DNA of 64,000 nt, taken from the NCBI RefSeq assembly GCF_015354245.1, contig NZ_JADKYZ010000005.1:360961-424960 (forward strand), in the 5' to 3' direction. The stretch is from Diaphorobacter caeni (GTDB lineage: Bacteria; Pseudomonadota; Gammaproteobacteria; Burkholderiales; Burkholderiaceae_C). Shown here piece by piece: positions 20,840-30,956 of this stretch. The notes below the pieces were generated by a model. The model was not told the origin of the DNA. It did not search any database and saw only the letters and a program-made list of their open reading frames with translations. Made by a program: the position numbers and the translations under genes. The first letter of the stretch is position 1. Each line of letters begins with the position of its first letter.

Positions 20840-21487
20840 TCAAACATAGGTGAGCACAAGACCGTGGATCAGGCGCGACCAGCCATCCACCATCACGAAG
20901 AGAAACAGCTTGAGCGGCAGCGAGATGGTGACCGGCGAGACCATCATCATTCCCATCGCCAGCAGAATGTTGGAGACGATCAGATCGATCACCACAAACG
21001 GCAGATAGAGCAGAAAGCCGATCTGGAACGCCGACGTCAGCTCGCTCACCATGAACGCCGGGATCAGCACCATGAAGTCCGTCTGGGTGATGCCTTCCGA
21101 GAGCTTGGGGCCCCAGGTGCGCTGGGCTGTGCGCATGAAGAAGTCGCGCTGCTCGAGGCGGCTGTTCTTGGTGAGAAACTCGCGCAGCGGCTCCGCACCT
21201 TCGCGTACCGAGGTCACAAAGCTGGTCACGTTCTTCAGGGAGTCGGGTTGTGTGGTGAGTCGCTCGAACATCGCCGTGCCGACGGGTGCCATCACGTAGG
21301 CCGAGAGAATCAGCGCCATGCCGTAGAGCGCCAGATTGGGCGGTGCCTGCTGCACGCCGATGGCATTGCGCAACAGCGACATCACCACCGCGATCTTGAG
21401 AAATGAAGTGCACACCACGACCAGCGTGGGCAGCAAGGCCATGATCGCCAGTACGATCGCCAGCGTGATGGGGTCGAAATTCTGCAT
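20840..21487 (-). CDS. sctR: T3SS export apparatus protein SctR
   Basis: A 215-residue FliP/YscR family gate protein. Conserved parts include TSFLKIAVVMSLLRNAIGVQ, the periplasmic domain and the C-terminal DLIVSNILLAMGMMMVSP and LPLKLFLFVMVDGW. Together with SctS and SctT it forms the export pore. Confidence 0.97.
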   Translation of the reverse strand: MQNFDPITLAIVLAIMALLPTLVVVCTSFLKIAVVMSLLRNAIGVQQAPPNLALYGMALILSAYVMAPVGTAMFERLTTQPDSLKNVTSFVTSVREGAEPLREFLTKNSRLEQRDFFMRTAQRTWGPKLSEGITQTDFMVLIPAFMVSELTSAFQIGFLLYLPFVVIDLIVSNILLAMGMMMVSPVTISLPLKLFLFVMVDGWSRLIHGLVLTYV

Positions 21488-21508
21488 GAAGCCTGCTCCG
21501 TCTGCGCT

Positions 21509-22630
21509 TCAGCGGGACGAGCCCAGAATGCGCGCTATGGACACGCCAATGCGTCCATCCACTTCAACAAGGTCGCCCTCGCCGATCAGCGCTCCGTTGG
21601 CGCGGATGCGCACCGCGCCCTGCAATGGATGATCGAGTGTCAGTGCCTGTCCGACTTGCAGCGCATGTACCTGCACGAGTGTCAGCGTGACCTCACCCAG
21701 ATCGAAGGAGAGGCGCACGGGCAGTGATTCAAGTGATACCACCTCCGCGCTCTTTTGGGCGATGTCCTGATCGTTGCTCGGAGATGTATTGGTGTCGGTA
21801 GGCATGTGGGCCGTCCAGGTCTGGATGATCGAAAGGCTTGGTGGCGCGGGCGCATCGTTTGCGCCCGGCAAGTGCAGTTGGGCATGGATGCCGGCGTGGC
21901 CATCGGCACTCAGCCACAGCACGCGCTGCGCGGTAATGAAGCAGGTGCTCATGAGCACGACATCGCCCGTGCCCAATTGCGCCACTTCCTCGGCGGTGGT
22001 GCGCGTGAAGCCCAGCTCTGCATGCAGTTTCAGAGGGAAATCGGGTTCGATGCTGGCCGGAGCAAAGGGTCGGTCCTTGAGCAGACCCGCCACCAGCAGC
22101 AGGCCGAGGCCGTCGGCGTGCAGGCTGCCTTCAATGGCTTGCGGGCCTTGTTCCGTGCGCAGTGTGAGCTTGAAGGCGTGGGCCGGTTCAGCCGCTTTGT
22201 CGACGGACGCCGACAACTGGCTCACCAACGACGGAGTGCCGCGCCCAAGGCGTTGCAACGCATGCAGCACGCTGGACAGCACCGCCTCCTGTGCCGCCTG
22301 TGCGAGCGATGGTGGCAACTCGGGCAGGCTCGCGCCGCCCAGTTGTGCGCTGACCTGCTGCTCCATCGCCGCAATGGGCAGGCGCAGTGTGAAGTTGGCC
22401 CCTGCCCATTCCATGCGGATCACCGAGCTTGGCTGCGCCGACGGATCATGGTCCTGGGGAGCGCTTGCATGCGTGATCGGCACCAGACGCGCCAGCCATG
22501 TCGAGTCACCCAGTTGCAGGGGCAGATCGACTCCACGCTGCGCAATGATGGTGCGCCCCTGCGCTTCGTTGCGTGTCAGGCGCGGCAGCGGCAGCGCACG
22601 AATTGCAGGTTGTTGGGGTAGGGCGGACAT
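21509..22630 (-). CDS. sctQ: T3SS cytoplasmic sorting-platform protein SctQ
   Basis: A 373-residue protein whose C-terminal part (about 290-373) is a SpoA/FliN domain (LPVRLSFDLGEVTLTL, GQALTLDHPLQGAVRIRANG, GEGDLVEVDGRIGVSI). The N-terminal two-thirds is weakly conserved, as usual. It builds the cytoplasmic pods with SctK, SctL and SctN. The ATG at 22630 lies 68 bases after the sctP stop. Confidence 0.9.
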   Translation of the reverse strand: MSALPQQPAIRALPLPRLTRNEAQGRTIIAQRGVDLPLQLGDSTWLARLVPITHASAPQDHDPSAQPSSVIRMEWAGANFTLRLPIAAMEQQVSAQLGGASLPELPPSLAQAAQEAVLSSVLHALQRLGRGTPSLVSQLSASVDKAAEPAHAFKLTLRTEQGPQAIEGSLHADGLGLLLVAGLLKDRPFAPASIEPDFPLKLHAELGFTRTTAEEVAQLGTGDVVLMSTCFITAQRVLWLSADGHAGIHAQLHLPGANDAPAPPSLSIIQTWTAHMPTDTNTSPSNDQDIAQKSAEVVSLESLPVRLSFDLGEVTLTLVQVHALQVGQALTLDHPLQGAVRIRANGALIGEGDLVEVDGRIGVSIARILGSSR

Positions 22631-22698
22631 GTGGAGAAGCTGCTTTGGAATGAGGGTGGTGGTTCGGGTGACTTGCGAGGTGACTTTGCTGCAGCGAA

Positions 22699-23313
22699 TC
22701 AGTGGCCCGCCTGCACTTGTGTCGCGCAGCGGTCCTCCGGGTCGTCGGTCTGCACGCGAACACAGGTGGGGCGTTGCAGCGCCTGGCTCAGCCCATCGGC
22801 AAGCCACTGCGCGGATTTTTTCAGACGCTCGCGCGATGCTTCGAGGCTGCAGGTGAACTCGGCCACCACCGCGCCCGCGTCTTCAAACACATCCATCACC
22901 ACGCCGGGCAAGCTGTCCTTGCTCAACTGGATCTGCACGCCGCGTCGCCCGCTGCTGCCATCGCCCACCAGCAGGCGCTGGGCCATCTGGCTGAGCGTCT
23001 GGTCAAGGCCTGCGAGTGCTTCGTGAGTCGATGTTCCTGTGGATGTGGATGTGGATGCTTCGCAGGTCGCGCCTTGGCCGAACAGCGCAAACGGGCTCGA
23101 GGCTTGTGGTGGCTGCGCGGGAGTACCCAGGCCTGACTGGCCAGGAGCGCTGCGCGCGTCCAGCAGCGTGCGCAAGGCGGCGGCATCGTCTGCCAATTGC
23201 GTTGCGTTGCGTTGCTCGGGTTGGGCTTGCTGATCCGTGCCCTGATGGCCCACGTCATAGCGGCTGCCGGAGGGCATGCCCAGGTCGAGATGAATGGGAC
23301 GATCACCGCTCAT
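22699..23313 (-). CDS. sctP: T3SS needle-length regulator, SctP position
   Basis: A 204-residue protein with a disordered, Gln/Ala/Ser/Thr-rich N-terminal half (including the repetitive STSTSTGTSTHE) and an ordered C-terminal half (VQIQLSKDSLPGVVMDVFED onwards) that resembles the HrpP/YscP substrate-specificity domain. Its place between sctO and sctQ supports the call more than sequence. The ATG at 23313 overlaps the sctO stop (ATGA). Confidence 0.75.
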   Translation of the reverse strand: MSGDRPIHLDLGMPSGSRYDVGHQGTDQQAQPEQRNATQLADDAAALRTLLDARSAPGQSGLGTPAQPPQASSPFALFGQGATCEASTSTSTGTSTHEALAGLDQTLSQMAQRLLVGDGSSGRRGVQIQLSKDSLPGVVMDVFEDAGAVVAEFTCSLEASRERLKKSAQWLADGLSQALQRPTCVRVQTDDPEDRCATQVQAGH

Positions 23314-23813
23314 TGCTCGCCTCCCGCATACTCTTCCCAATCCTCGCGGTCGCGCTTGATGTTGGCCACCTCTTCGAGTTCCAGGTCTTCCTTGCGCTCG
23401 GCTTCGCGGGTCAGCTCATTGGTGTGGTTGTGCGAGAGATCCACGAACTTGGATTTCTGGCGGCTGGCCTCCTTGTGAGCCGCACGCACCTTGTCGAGCC
23501 TCTGGTTTTCCTCGTCCAGCACGCGGATGGCGGCATCCACATTGTCTTGCTGTTGCATCTCGCGGACGCGCAGCGCGGCCACGGACTGCTGCACGTTCTC
23601 GATGTCCCGCAGCTTGACGATGCGCTCACACAGCTCGCGGTACATATGGCGTTCTTTGTCCACCCCTTCGGCCAGCAAGCGGGCGAGCAGCACCTCGGCG
23701 GCCTCGCGCTTTTCGCTGGCTTCAAGAGCGATGCTGCGTTGCATGCGCATGGCGGATTCCGCCTGCCCTTCACGGAAGGCTTTGATCGCCAGAAGCTCCT
23801 TGAAAATGCTCAC
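23310..23813 (-). CDS. sctO: T3SS central stalk protein SctO
   Basis: A 167-residue, strongly charged, almost wholly helical protein consistent with the antiparallel coiled coil of YscO/FliJ. It would link the ATPase SctN to the export gate. Located between sctN and sctP with four-base overlaps at both ends. Confidence 0.88.
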   Translation of the reverse strand: MSIFKELLAIKAFREGQAESAMRMQRSIALEASEKREAAEVLLARLLAEGVDKERHMYRELCERIVKLRDIENVQQSVAALRVREMQQQDNVDAAIRVLDEENQRLDKVRAAHKEASRQKSKFVDLSHNHTNELTREAERKEDLELEEVANIKRDREDWEEYAGGEQ

Positions 23814-25198
23814 CGCGTGCCTCCTGCGCCAACCAGCGCCGTGAGTTGTTCAAGGGTGTGAGACATCGACGAATGCTCTTCCGTGCGCTGCTTGAGAAAG
23901 CTGCGGATGTGCTCGATCTTGTCGATGGCTTCGTCGGTGGTGGCATCGCCTCCGCGCTTGTATTCGCCGATCTTCACGAGCAGTTCGACCTCGTCGTACT
24001 TGGCCATCAACTCGCGCAGACGGCCCGCCACCTTCTTGTGCTCGGGCGTGATCACCGCATTCATCACGCGTGATGCGGACGCCAGCACGTCGATGGCCGG
24101 GTAATGATTGGCCGCGCCCAGCTTGCGCGAGAGCACGATGTGGCCGTCCAGGATCGAACGCGTTTCGTCGGCGATCGGCTCGGTCATGTCGTCGCCTTCG
24201 ACCAGCACGGTGTAGAGCGCGGTGATCGAGCCCTTGTCGTTCATGCCCACGCGTTCCATGAGCTTGGGCAGCGTGGCGAACACGCTGGGCGGATAGCCGC
24301 GACGTGTCGGCGGCTCTCCCGCAGCCAAGCCGATCTCGCGCTGCGCACGGGCAAAGCGCGTGACCGAGTCCATAAGGAACAGCACCTTCTTGCCCTGGTC
24401 GCGGAAATACTCCGCGATCGCCGTCGCCACATAGGCGGCCTTGGCGCGCTCCATCGATGACTTGTCGCTGGTCGCGCAGACGATCACGCTTTTCCTGCGA
24501 CCTTCCTCGCCGAGTTCGTGCTCCAGAAACTCCCGCACCTCTCGGCCGCGTTCACCGATCAGCGCGACCACGGTCACGTCCACATCCGCGCCCTTGACCA
24601 GCATGCCCATGAGCGTCGATTTGCCGCCGCCGGCTGCCGCAAAAATGCCCATGCGCTGGCCTTCACCGCAGGTCAGCACCGAGTCGAGCGCGCGCACGCC
24701 CAGCTCCAGCGGCCGGCTGATGATGCGGCGCTTGAGCGGATCTGGTGCTTCCTGGAACACCGGGTAGAACTTGGTGGCTTCGAGCGGCCCGCGCTCTGCC
24801 TCATCGAGTGGACGGCCGAGACCGTCGAGTACCCGCCCCAGCAGCCCGAAGCCGACGGGCACCATGTGCGCGCGGCCCGTGGGGATGACTTCAGTGGCGG
24901 ACGAGATGCCGTACATGTCGCCGATGGGCGTGAGCAGGGCCGCATCGCGCGCAAAGCCCACCACCTCGGCCTTCATCTCGAAGTCTTCGCCCGGATTTCG
25001 CAGCACGCAGACCTCGCCCACCTTCACCGTCGGCACCACGGCCTTGATGATGGTGCCCACCACCTGCGTGACGCGGCCCTTTATCTGCAGAACGGGCGTG
25101 TCGTCCAGCGCGATCTGCATCATCTCGGTGATGTAGTCGAACTGATGGATCGAGCGCTTGCCCGATGAGCTGCTGATGCTGGCGGCGTAGGCGTTCAT
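23810..25198 (-). CDS. sctN: T3SS ATPase
   Basis: A 462-residue hexameric ATPase of the FliI/YscN family. The P-loop reads [13 protein letters not shown], the Walker B aspartate lies in [13 protein letters not shown], and the family pattern [20 protein letters not shown] is intact. It unfolds chaperone-bound substrates at the base of the injectisome. Confidence 0.97.
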   Translation of the reverse strand: MNAYAASISSSSGKRSIHQFDYITEMMQIALDDTPVLQIKGRVTQVVGTIIKAVVPTVKVGEVCVLRNPGEDFEMKAEVVGFARDAALLTPIGDMYGISSATEVIPTGRAHMVPVGFGLLGRVLDGLGRPLDEAERGPLEATKFYPVFQEAPDPLKRRIISRPLELGVRALDSVLTCGEGQRMGIFAAAGGGKSTLMGMLVKGADVDVTVVALIGERGREVREFLEHELGEEGRRKSVIVCATSDKSSMERAKAAYVATAIAEYFRDQGKKVLFLMDSVTRFARAQREIGLAAGEPPTRRGYPPSVFATLPKLMERVGMNDKGSITALYTVLVEGDDMTEPIADETRSILDGHIVLSRKLGAANHYPAIDVLASASRVMNAVITPEHKKVAGRLRELMAKYDEVELLVKIGEYKRGGDATTDEAIDKIEHIRSFLKQRTEEHSSMSHTLEQLTALVGAGGTR

Positions 25199-25836
25199 AC
25201 GCGGCTGCCCAATACTTTGTGGAAGGCTGCCTCGATGGCCTTGATCTGGCTTTCGATGCTCGCTTCCACCAGACCGATCTCGCTCTCCAGAATGCAGGAC
25301 TCCATGGCGAGACGGCCATCGGGCACGATGTCCAGATAACCCACGCCCGGGTAGGCCGCGAGCAGATCGTTGACGCGAGAGCGCACCACCTCGACCTGCT
25401 GCGGATGCAGGCGCAGCGTCATCTGCTTTTGGTTGCGCACCACGGAAAGCGCGTTCTTCACCACGATGAGCACGCGCTCGGTATCGTCGAAGTCATCGAT
25501 GATCTTGCGCACAGCGGACATCACCAGATTCACCATGTCGCCTTCCACGCGAGCGAAGTAGTCGATGGTGCGGCTCACCGTATCGATCATCTTTTCGGCC
25601 TGCTCCATCTGCGCTTCGGCCAGACCTTCGGCATAGCCGCGTTGGCGCTCGGCTTCGAGTTCGGACTCCGCGCGGGCGACGATGGCGTCCGCCTGTGCGC
25701 GCGCCGAGGCCAGCAATGCCTCGGCTTCGCCCCAGACGGCAACATCCGCAGCACGCAGAATGCGCTGGCCTGGCGCCACTTGCGCCTGCAAGCTGCGGGA
25801 CGGGGTCAGCGGATCGCGGGGAAGTAGGAAAGCCAT
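25195..25836 (-). CDS. sctL: T3SS ATPase stator/regulator SctL
   Basis: A 213-residue FliH/YscL family protein: an extended charged coiled coil ([20 protein letters not shown]) followed by a globular C-terminal domain ([40 protein letters not shown]). It overlaps sctK by 31 bases. An in-frame ATG at 25869 would lengthen the overlap. Confidence 0.93.
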   Translation of the reverse strand: MAFLLPRDPLTPSRSLQAQVAPGQRILRAADVAVWGEAEALLASARAQADAIVARAESELEAERQRGYAEGLAEAQMEQAEKMIDTVSRTIDYFARVEGDMVNLVMSAVRKIIDDFDDTERVLIVVKNALSVVRNQKQMTLRLHPQQVEVVRSRVNDLLAAYPGVGYLDIVPDGRLAMESCILESEIGLVEASIESQIKAIEAAFHKVLGSRV

Positions 25837-26507
25837 GTCGAATCCAATTGCTTCATCAGTGCGAGGCACAGCTCGCGTGCGCCGCGTGCGGACATGCCGC
25901 TCGCTTCGCGCAGTTGTCCATCGTCCGCAGCGGGGTGCAGTTTCAAGTGCGCACGCAACCGCACAGGGGATGGCGCATCACCAAAGGCGTGAGCCAACAG
26001 ACCGGAGCCCAGGCACTGCGCGCTGTCATGGAAATCGGCGTTCAGCCACGGACGCAATTGCTCGTCGCTCATGCCCTCATGCAAATCACCTGCGCGCTGC
26101 TGCGCCCATTCAAAGACTTCGGGCTGCAGTGATTCCCGCGCCTGATTCACCTGAGCGCGTGTGATCATGCGACGCAGATGACCTCCAAGCAGCGCAGCGC
26201 CAGCGAGCCGGGCGATCTGCGAGAGTTGCGGCGTCTGCGCCAACGCCAGCGGCATGCCGGGATATTGCACATTCAGCACCGGGGCCGCATCTGCACCCAG
26301 CGAATGCAGCAGTTGCTCCGAGCGCTGGCGGTGCAGCACCTGCGCCATCGCGGGATGGGCCACCAACGCGGCGTGCGCTGCATCTTCGGGCCACAGCCTG
26401 CGCGCCCGCTCACCATGCAATGTGCGGCTTGGCAGCAGATTGAACACCTGCAGCGAAGCAGCGAGCGGCGAGTCGAGATCGGGCAGGGCGGCGCTCATGT
26501 TCGTCAT
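25806..26507 (-). CDS. sctK: T3SS sorting-platform protein SctK
   Basis: A 233-residue cytoplasmic protein placed between sctJ and sctL, matching the weakly conserved YscK/BscK family. It shows the motif NLLPSRTLHGERARRLWP near the start and a helical body. SctK links the pods to the inner ring. Sequence similarity is low in this family, so position carries weight. Confidence 0.82.
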   Translation of the reverse strand: MTNMSAALPDLDSPLAASLQVFNLLPSRTLHGERARRLWPEDAAHAALVAHPAMAQVLHRQRSEQLLHSLGADAAPVLNVQYPGMPLALAQTPQLSQIARLAGAALLGGHLRRMITRAQVNQARESLQPEVFEWAQQRAGDLHEGMSDEQLRPWLNADFHDSAQCLGSGLLAHAFGDAPSPVRLRAHLKLHPAADDGQLREASGMSARGARELCLALMKQLDSTWLSYFPAIR

Positions 26508-27334
26508 GCAGCCTCACCTGCAATGGCTGTCGGAACCGTTCTCACCGGTTTCTTGCCGAGCACGAACTTCCAGACCAGCGCAGCCAGCGCCAGCAAGGTC
26601 AGCACCAGCAAACCCGCGAGTCCCCAAAGCACTGAAGCGAAGCTGCCCGCATTGCCAGCTGCCACATCCATGCCCCAGACCTGCGGTGGTGCGGCCGCGC
26701 TGTCCTTGCTCGCGGCATCTCTTGCCTGAGAGGCGACGAAAATCACCGAGACCCGATCCGTCGTCAGTCCCGGAATGCTGTTGGTCACCAGCTTGCGGAT
26801 CTGCGGCTGGATGATCTCGAGGTTGTAGCCGTCCTGATGCTTGATGAACACAGCCGCAGTGGAAGGCGTGCCCGCCTCGCCCACCGCACCGCGCTCGGGC
26901 AGCACCACATGTACGCGAGCCGTGAGCACGCCGTCGATCTTGGAGAGCGTATTGCCGAGCTCCTGTGACAGCGCATAGATATAGCGGGCGCGCTCTTCCA
27001 CGGGTGAGGAGATCAGGCCGTCCTTCTTGAACACCTGCCCCATGCCCGCAAAGCGCTCGCGCGGCAGTCCGTTGGCGCGCAGGATTTCCAGCGAGCGGCC
27101 TACCTGGTCGGCATTCACGCGCACGCCCACCATGCCTTCCTTGCCCGCGGTTTTCTCTGCGGAGATGTTCTCCTTGAGCAGCGCGGACAGCACATCGTTG
27201 GCCTCGTCCTCGGGGATGTTGCCCATCAGATCGACGCGTGCGCCGCAGGCCGCCAGCGTCAGACACAGACAGGCCAGAGCCACACGAAACCAGTTCTTGC
27301 ACTCCATGAGTGCGGCCATTCGGGGAAACATCAT
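26504..27334 (-). CDS. sctJ: T3SS inner-membrane ring lipoprotein
   Basis: A 276-residue YscJ/FliF family lipoprotein. The signal peptide ends in the lipobox LTLAAC (cysteine about residue 30). Two ring-building motifs follow (IPEDEANDVLSALLKENISA and DGVLTARVHVVLPE), and a C-terminal membrane helix lies around residues 233-256. Start overlaps the sctI stop. Confidence 0.96.
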   Translation of the reverse strand: MMFPRMAALMECKNWFRVALACLCLTLAACGARVDLMGNIPEDEANDVLSALLKENISAEKTAGKEGMVGVRVNADQVGRSLEILRANGLPRERFAGMGQVFKKDGLISSPVEERARYIYALSQELGNTLSKIDGVLTARVHVVLPERGAVGEAGTPSTAAVFIKHQDGYNLEIIQPQIRKLVTNSIPGLTTDRVSVIFVASQARDAASKDSAAAPPQVWGMDVAAGNAGSFASVLWGLAGLLVLTLLALAALVWKFVLGKKPVRTVPTAIAGEAA

Positions 27335-27786
27335 TGCACGCGCACCAGTTGGTCAATGTTCTGCGTGGAGCGGCTCACCAGCTTGCCCACGAGGTCATAT
27401 TCAAACGCCACCTGCGTGAGCTGCATCTGCAGCTTGAGCATGTCCTGCACGTTGCCGGTATCGGCGTTGGTGGTGTCCAGCATCTTGTTCACGCCTTCCC
27501 AGGAATTGCGGAAGGTCTGCGAGACGTTCTCCATGCCCTGCAGAATGCGGTCGCCCACGCTGGGGTTGGCGGGCAGTGCGTTGGTCGTTGGCTGCAGCGC
27601 AGCGGTTGCGGCGGTGGCCTCCAGTGCGTTGGGTGCCTGAACGGGCGCGACGGGCTGCGCCATCAGCTCGGCAAAACGGGCCGCTGCCAGCGCATCGGGG
27701 GCAGCGGTGGCGGCGCTTGCACCCACGGCCGAGGTGGAGGTGGCGGTGCTCAGAGCCGCCATTGCCGCAGTGTTGATGATGTCCAT
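27331..27786 (-). CDS. sctI: T3SS inner rod protein
   Basis: A 151-residue secreted protein. The N-terminal half is low-complexity Ala/Thr/Ser; the C-terminal amphipathic helices (MLKLQMQLTQVAFEYDLVGK, then STQNIDQLVRVQ) are the signature of YscI/PrgJ rod proteins. It forms the adapter between export gate and needle. Confidence 0.9.
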   Translation of the reverse strand: MDIINTAAMAALSTATSTSAVGASAATAAPDALAAARFAELMAQPVAPVQAPNALEATAATAALQPTTNALPANPSVGDRILQGMENVSQTFRNSWEGVNKMLDTTNADTGNVQDMLKLQMQLTQVAFEYDLVGKLVSRSTQNIDQLVRVQ

Positions 27787-27809
27787 GGAGCGCTCCTCGG
27801 ATGTAGGTG

Positions 27810-28250
27810 TTATCTCTGGCCCAGCGCGAATGCCGAGGGGCCAGGGGTTGGATTTGCCGCCTGCGGTGTTGTCGCACTCTGTCCGAGCAGACGTTGTGCC
27901 AGCAATGCGCCTTCAGTGGCATGGGTGTTTTCAGCAGTTTGCGCAACGCTGGTCAGCACGCGCTGAGCCTCACTGGCGCGCGCGTCGAGTTGCAGAGCCA
28001 ATCCCAGAAAGGCCTGCACCAGATCGTTGTCTTCCTTGTCGGGCAGGCGCACGTTGCGCAGATGCGCCACTGCATCGCCTGCGCGGCCCGCGTTCAGCCA
28101 CGTCATGGCCAGACCCACGTGGGCGAACGCACGCTCCGCCCGAACGCGCAAAAGCGCGCCGAAGATCACTTCGGCGCGCTTGGCGTCGCCACGCGCTGCG
28201 GCGAGAAAGCCGATCTGAGTGAGCAGGTTCACATCATCGGGATCGAGCAC
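27810..28250 (-). CDS. TPR-like T3SS accessory protein
   Basis: A 146-residue protein starting at GTG. Helical pairs of the tetratricopeptide type run over residues 5-100 (FLAAARGDAKRAEVIFGALL, then AFAHVGLAMTWLNAGRAGDA), and the tail is rich in Pro/Gln. It lies between an LcrH-type chaperone and sctI. It may be a needle or rod chaperone, or belong to the HrpB1/HrpK-type TPR proteins; I cannot decide which. Confidence 0.6.
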   Translation of the reverse strand: MLDPDDVNLLTQIGFLAAARGDAKRAEVIFGALLRVRAERAFAHVGLAMTWLNAGRAGDAVAHLRNVRLPDKEDNDLVQAFLGLALQLDARASEAQRVLTSVAQTAENTHATEGALLAQRLLGQSATTPQAANPTPGPSAFALGQR

Positions 28251-28274
28251 GGTGCAACCTCACTGGAGTGTGGC

Positions 28275-28766
28275 TCATGTGGGCTCCACCGCGCCTTCCT
28301 TCAGGCGCTGCAGCCAGACCTCGGCGCGCAAGCGGTACTTCAGTTCCGAAGGCTGATTGGCAAGGCGCACCACGTCCTGCAGGATGCTGATGGCCGATGC
28401 CTCCTCGCCACGTCGGGCGAGGTTTTCCGCCACGGCCAGTGCGAGCCGGTTGGAGGTGGGCGAGATGTAGAGCGCCAGCGAGTAGTGGCGCAGCGCTTCG
28501 TCCGAATCGCCCTCCTGCTCGCAGCACTGGGCAAGGGCTTCCAGAAAGCGCGCATCGGTGGGCGCATAGACCAGCAGCAGGCTGAGGTAGTCCCGCGCGG
28601 TCTTCACGTGACCGAAGCCGAGCTGCTGCAGCGCGAGCTTGTAGACCAGATCCAGCGTCGGGGCCGACAGGCGCTTGTTGGCGGGCAGCTCGCCCAGCGC
28701 CTGCACGTACTGATCCACTTCCGAGAGCAATGCCTCGGCCAGATCGGGCGTGGTGCTTGTATTCAT
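28275..28766 (-). CDS. Class II translocator chaperone (LcrH/SycD type), second copy
   Basis: A 163-residue protein with three tetratricopeptide-type helix pairs (KLALQQLGFGHVKTARDYLS, YAPTDARFLEALAQCCEQEG). It follows the SctB gene and probably keeps translocators soluble, as Bordetella BcrH2 is thought to do. A GTG at 28781 is an alternative start adding five residues. Confidence 0.8.
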   Translation of the reverse strand: MNTSTTPDLAEALLSEVDQYVQALGELPANKRLSAPTLDLVYKLALQQLGFGHVKTARDYLSLLLVYAPTDARFLEALAQCCEQEGDSDEALRHYSLALYISPTSNRLALAVAENLARRGEEASAISILQDVVRLANQPSELKYRLRAEVWLQRLKEGAVEPT

Positions 28767-28782
28767 GTCTGCGGTCTTCACG

Positions 28783-29670
28783 TCAGATGTTGTTGTTGAT
28801 GCGGCGGTTGGTTTCCAGATTTGACTGCTGGATGGCCTGCAGCTTGTCCATCACGTCCCGGATGATTTCCTGGTTGCGCTGCATCTGGTCGTTGGCGTCC
28901 TGATAAGCGGACTCATGCAGCTTGCCCGAGGCGTCCAGCTCGCGGGAGCGGGCATCGGCCAACGATGCTTCGCGTTCCTCACCTGCGGAGATGAGCTTGC
29001 CGATGCCGCCACCCATGTTGCCGAGCGACTCTCCCGCGGCATTGGAAGTGGAGCCGAAGTTCCCCCAGTTCTTGGATGCCCTCGTATCCACCAGCTTGCT
29101 GAACTCTTTGCCCGCGCTGTCCACCTTGGTGATGCTGTCCATCTTCCCCAGGGACTTGACGGAGCCGAAGGCGCTCATGCCTGCGCCGATGCCTTGCACC
29201 GCGCCCGTGGCAATCTGCGTCCATGCCTGGATCTGAGCCGCCTTGTAGCGGTGATCGGCGGCGCTCTTCATCTCCTTGGCGGCATCGAGCATGGTGCTGA
29301 TCTGCGCGTTGGACTCATCGCTGCGGATCTTGCGGTAGGTATTGCGCATGCTTTGCGAGGAACTCTGCAGCAACTTCAGAATGTCGAGCATGTCCACGCT
29401 CATGTTCTGGGCGCTGAGTGCGTTGAACTCGCGGATGGCTTCCTTGCATTGCGCGATGTTTTCCTTGGTGAAGCCGCTGTTTTCCACGGCATCGTTCGCG
29501 CCGCTGCCGATCTCGTCGCCAATGGACTGCAGAGCAGCTTCGATCAGTTCGCGGTCATTCACGGAGGCCGTGGCATAGAGCTCGGTGACATAGGCTTCGC
29601 TCTCGGCAGCCGTATGCTGTTTGAAGTGGGCCGAGATGTCGGCGCTGAACGGATTGACGGTGGCGTTCAT
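28783..29670 (-). CDS. sctB: T3SS minor translocator (BopD/YopD-like)
   Basis: A 295-residue protein with one moderately hydrophobic segment (IATGAVQGIGAGMSAFGSV, about residues 157-175) between long amphipathic helices, and a C-terminal coiled coil ending in RRINNNI. This fits the smaller pore protein inserted in host membranes. The ATG at 29670 was chosen for its AGAGG ribosome site; the ATG at 29700 overlapping the sctE stop is less likely. Confidence 0.85.
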   Translation of the reverse strand: MNATVNPFSADISAHFKQHTAAESEAYVTELYATASVNDRELIEAALQSIGDEIGSGANDAVENSGFTKENIAQCKEAIREFNALSAQNMSVDMLDILKLLQSSSQSMRNTYRKIRSDESNAQISTMLDAAKEMKSAADHRYKAAQIQAWTQIATGAVQGIGAGMSAFGSVKSLGKMDSITKVDSAGKEFSKLVDTRASKNWGNFGSTSNAAGESLGNMGGGIGKLISAGEEREASLADARSRELDASGKLHESAYQDANDQMQRNQEIIRDVMDKLQAIQQSNLETNRRINNNI

Positions 29671-29699
29671 GGGAACCTCTGTGCAATGGGGGCGGGGCA

Positions 29700-30917
29700 T
29701 CAGGCCATCGTGCGGCCGATGTTGGATGTGATCTGGGTGCGGCTTGCAGCGCTCTCGGACAGAATCTGCGAGATCGAGGCGAAGCCTTCTTCCAGCTCCT
29801 GCAGCACCTTCTTGAGTTGCTCGGTGTCCTCCTCCAGCAGTCGCTGCAGCTTCAGCAGGAAGGCATCCATTTCCTTCTTGTCCGCCTTGGCCTGCTCACC
29901 GGCCTTCACGTCCTTGGCGATCTCCAGATCCATCACGCCGGAGCCGATGTTCTGCGCTGCGCTGCCCACCGCGCTGATGGCGTTGATGATTCCGGACACC
30001 GCCTTGGCCGCTCCGCCGCCGCCGGTCATGACGGTCACGGCAATGGCCGTGCCGACGGCCGCCGCTGCCGTTGCCACCATGTTCACCCAGCCGAGGACCT
30101 CCTGGTTGTCTGTGACGAGCGCCGCTGAGCCGCCGACCACCTTGCTGAACACGGTCGGGTCCACCACCAGGGTTGCGCCGCCGGTCGCCAGCATCACCAG
30201 GCCGCAGCCCACGATCTGTGCAATGGCCTCGCGCTTTTCCTCCGGGATGGGAAGAATCTGCATCACCTTGTTGGCAACAAAGGTGAAGAGGTCCGAGAGG
30301 TCGCCTTGAACCCCGAGCTTCTCCAGCACCATCTTGCCTGCCGAATAGGCAAGCGTTGCCACGCCGATCGCCGCCACCGCCAGCAGCGGGGAGGCCAGGC
30401 CACCCGTGGCCACCGTGGCGACCACCGCCACCACGCAGGCGATGGCCGCGCCGATGATGGACAACCAACCAAAGATCGACTTCTTCTTGGCCTTGGCGGC
30501 CGCGTCATCGCTGGCCTTGATCCAGTCCTTGATCTTGTCCATGGACTTCTGATTGGCCTGATCGATCTGCGTCTTGCTGAGCTTGATGCCTTCCTTGGCG
30601 GTCAGCATCTGCTGCTGTTGCACCTTGTTCTGGATGGCCTGAAGTGCAATCGCCATTTCTTCGGCGGAAAAGCCGGTCATGACGTCTGCGATGGCCGGGG
30701 CGCCCATGGCGTTGAAGATACCGGCCTGTTCGTCTGCGGGCGTGTGGCCCGTGGTGCCGATGGGTTGGCCTTTGCGTCCAATGTCCCGCGTCAACTCGGG
30801 ATCGATCTGCTCATCCTGATCGTTGACGATGGGGTTGCCTTCACCCGCCTCTTCCATGGTCTGCAGGCCGCCCATTCCCATGTTGCCCATGCTGCCGACT
30901 GTTCTGGTTCCCGTCAT
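29700..30917 (-). CDS. sctE: T3SS major translocator (BopB/YopB-like)
   Basis: A 405-residue pore-forming translocator. Two hydrophobic regions are visible (WLSIIGAAIACVVAVVATVA near residue 150 and a long Ala/Val/Gly-rich stretch around 270-340), and the C-terminal part is coiled coil. An AGGGAG ribosome site precedes the ATG. It lies between its LcrH-type chaperone and sctB, the standard translocator cassette. Confidence 0.9.
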   Translation of the reverse strand: MTGTRTVGSMGNMGMGGLQTMEEAGEGNPIVNDQDEQIDPELTRDIGRKGQPIGTTGHTPADEQAGIFNAMGAPAIADVMTGFSAEEMAIALQAIQNKVQQQQMLTAKEGIKLSKTQIDQANQKSMDKIKDWIKASDDAAAKAKKKSIFGWLSIIGAAIACVVAVVATVATGGLASPLLAVAAIGVATLAYSAGKMVLEKLGVQGDLSDLFTFVANKVMQILPIPEEKREAIAQIVGCGLVMLATGGATLVVDPTVFSKVVGGSAALVTDNQEVLGWVNMVATAAAAVGTAIAVTVMTGGGGAAKAVSGIINAISAVGSAAQNIGSGVMDLEIAKDVKAGEQAKADKKEMDAFLLKLQRLLEEDTEQLKKVLQELEEGFASISQILSESAASRTQITSNIGRTMA

Positions 30918-30956
30918 GACGTTGCTCCCTGGTGGTGTTGTAGTGGTGGTGGCAGT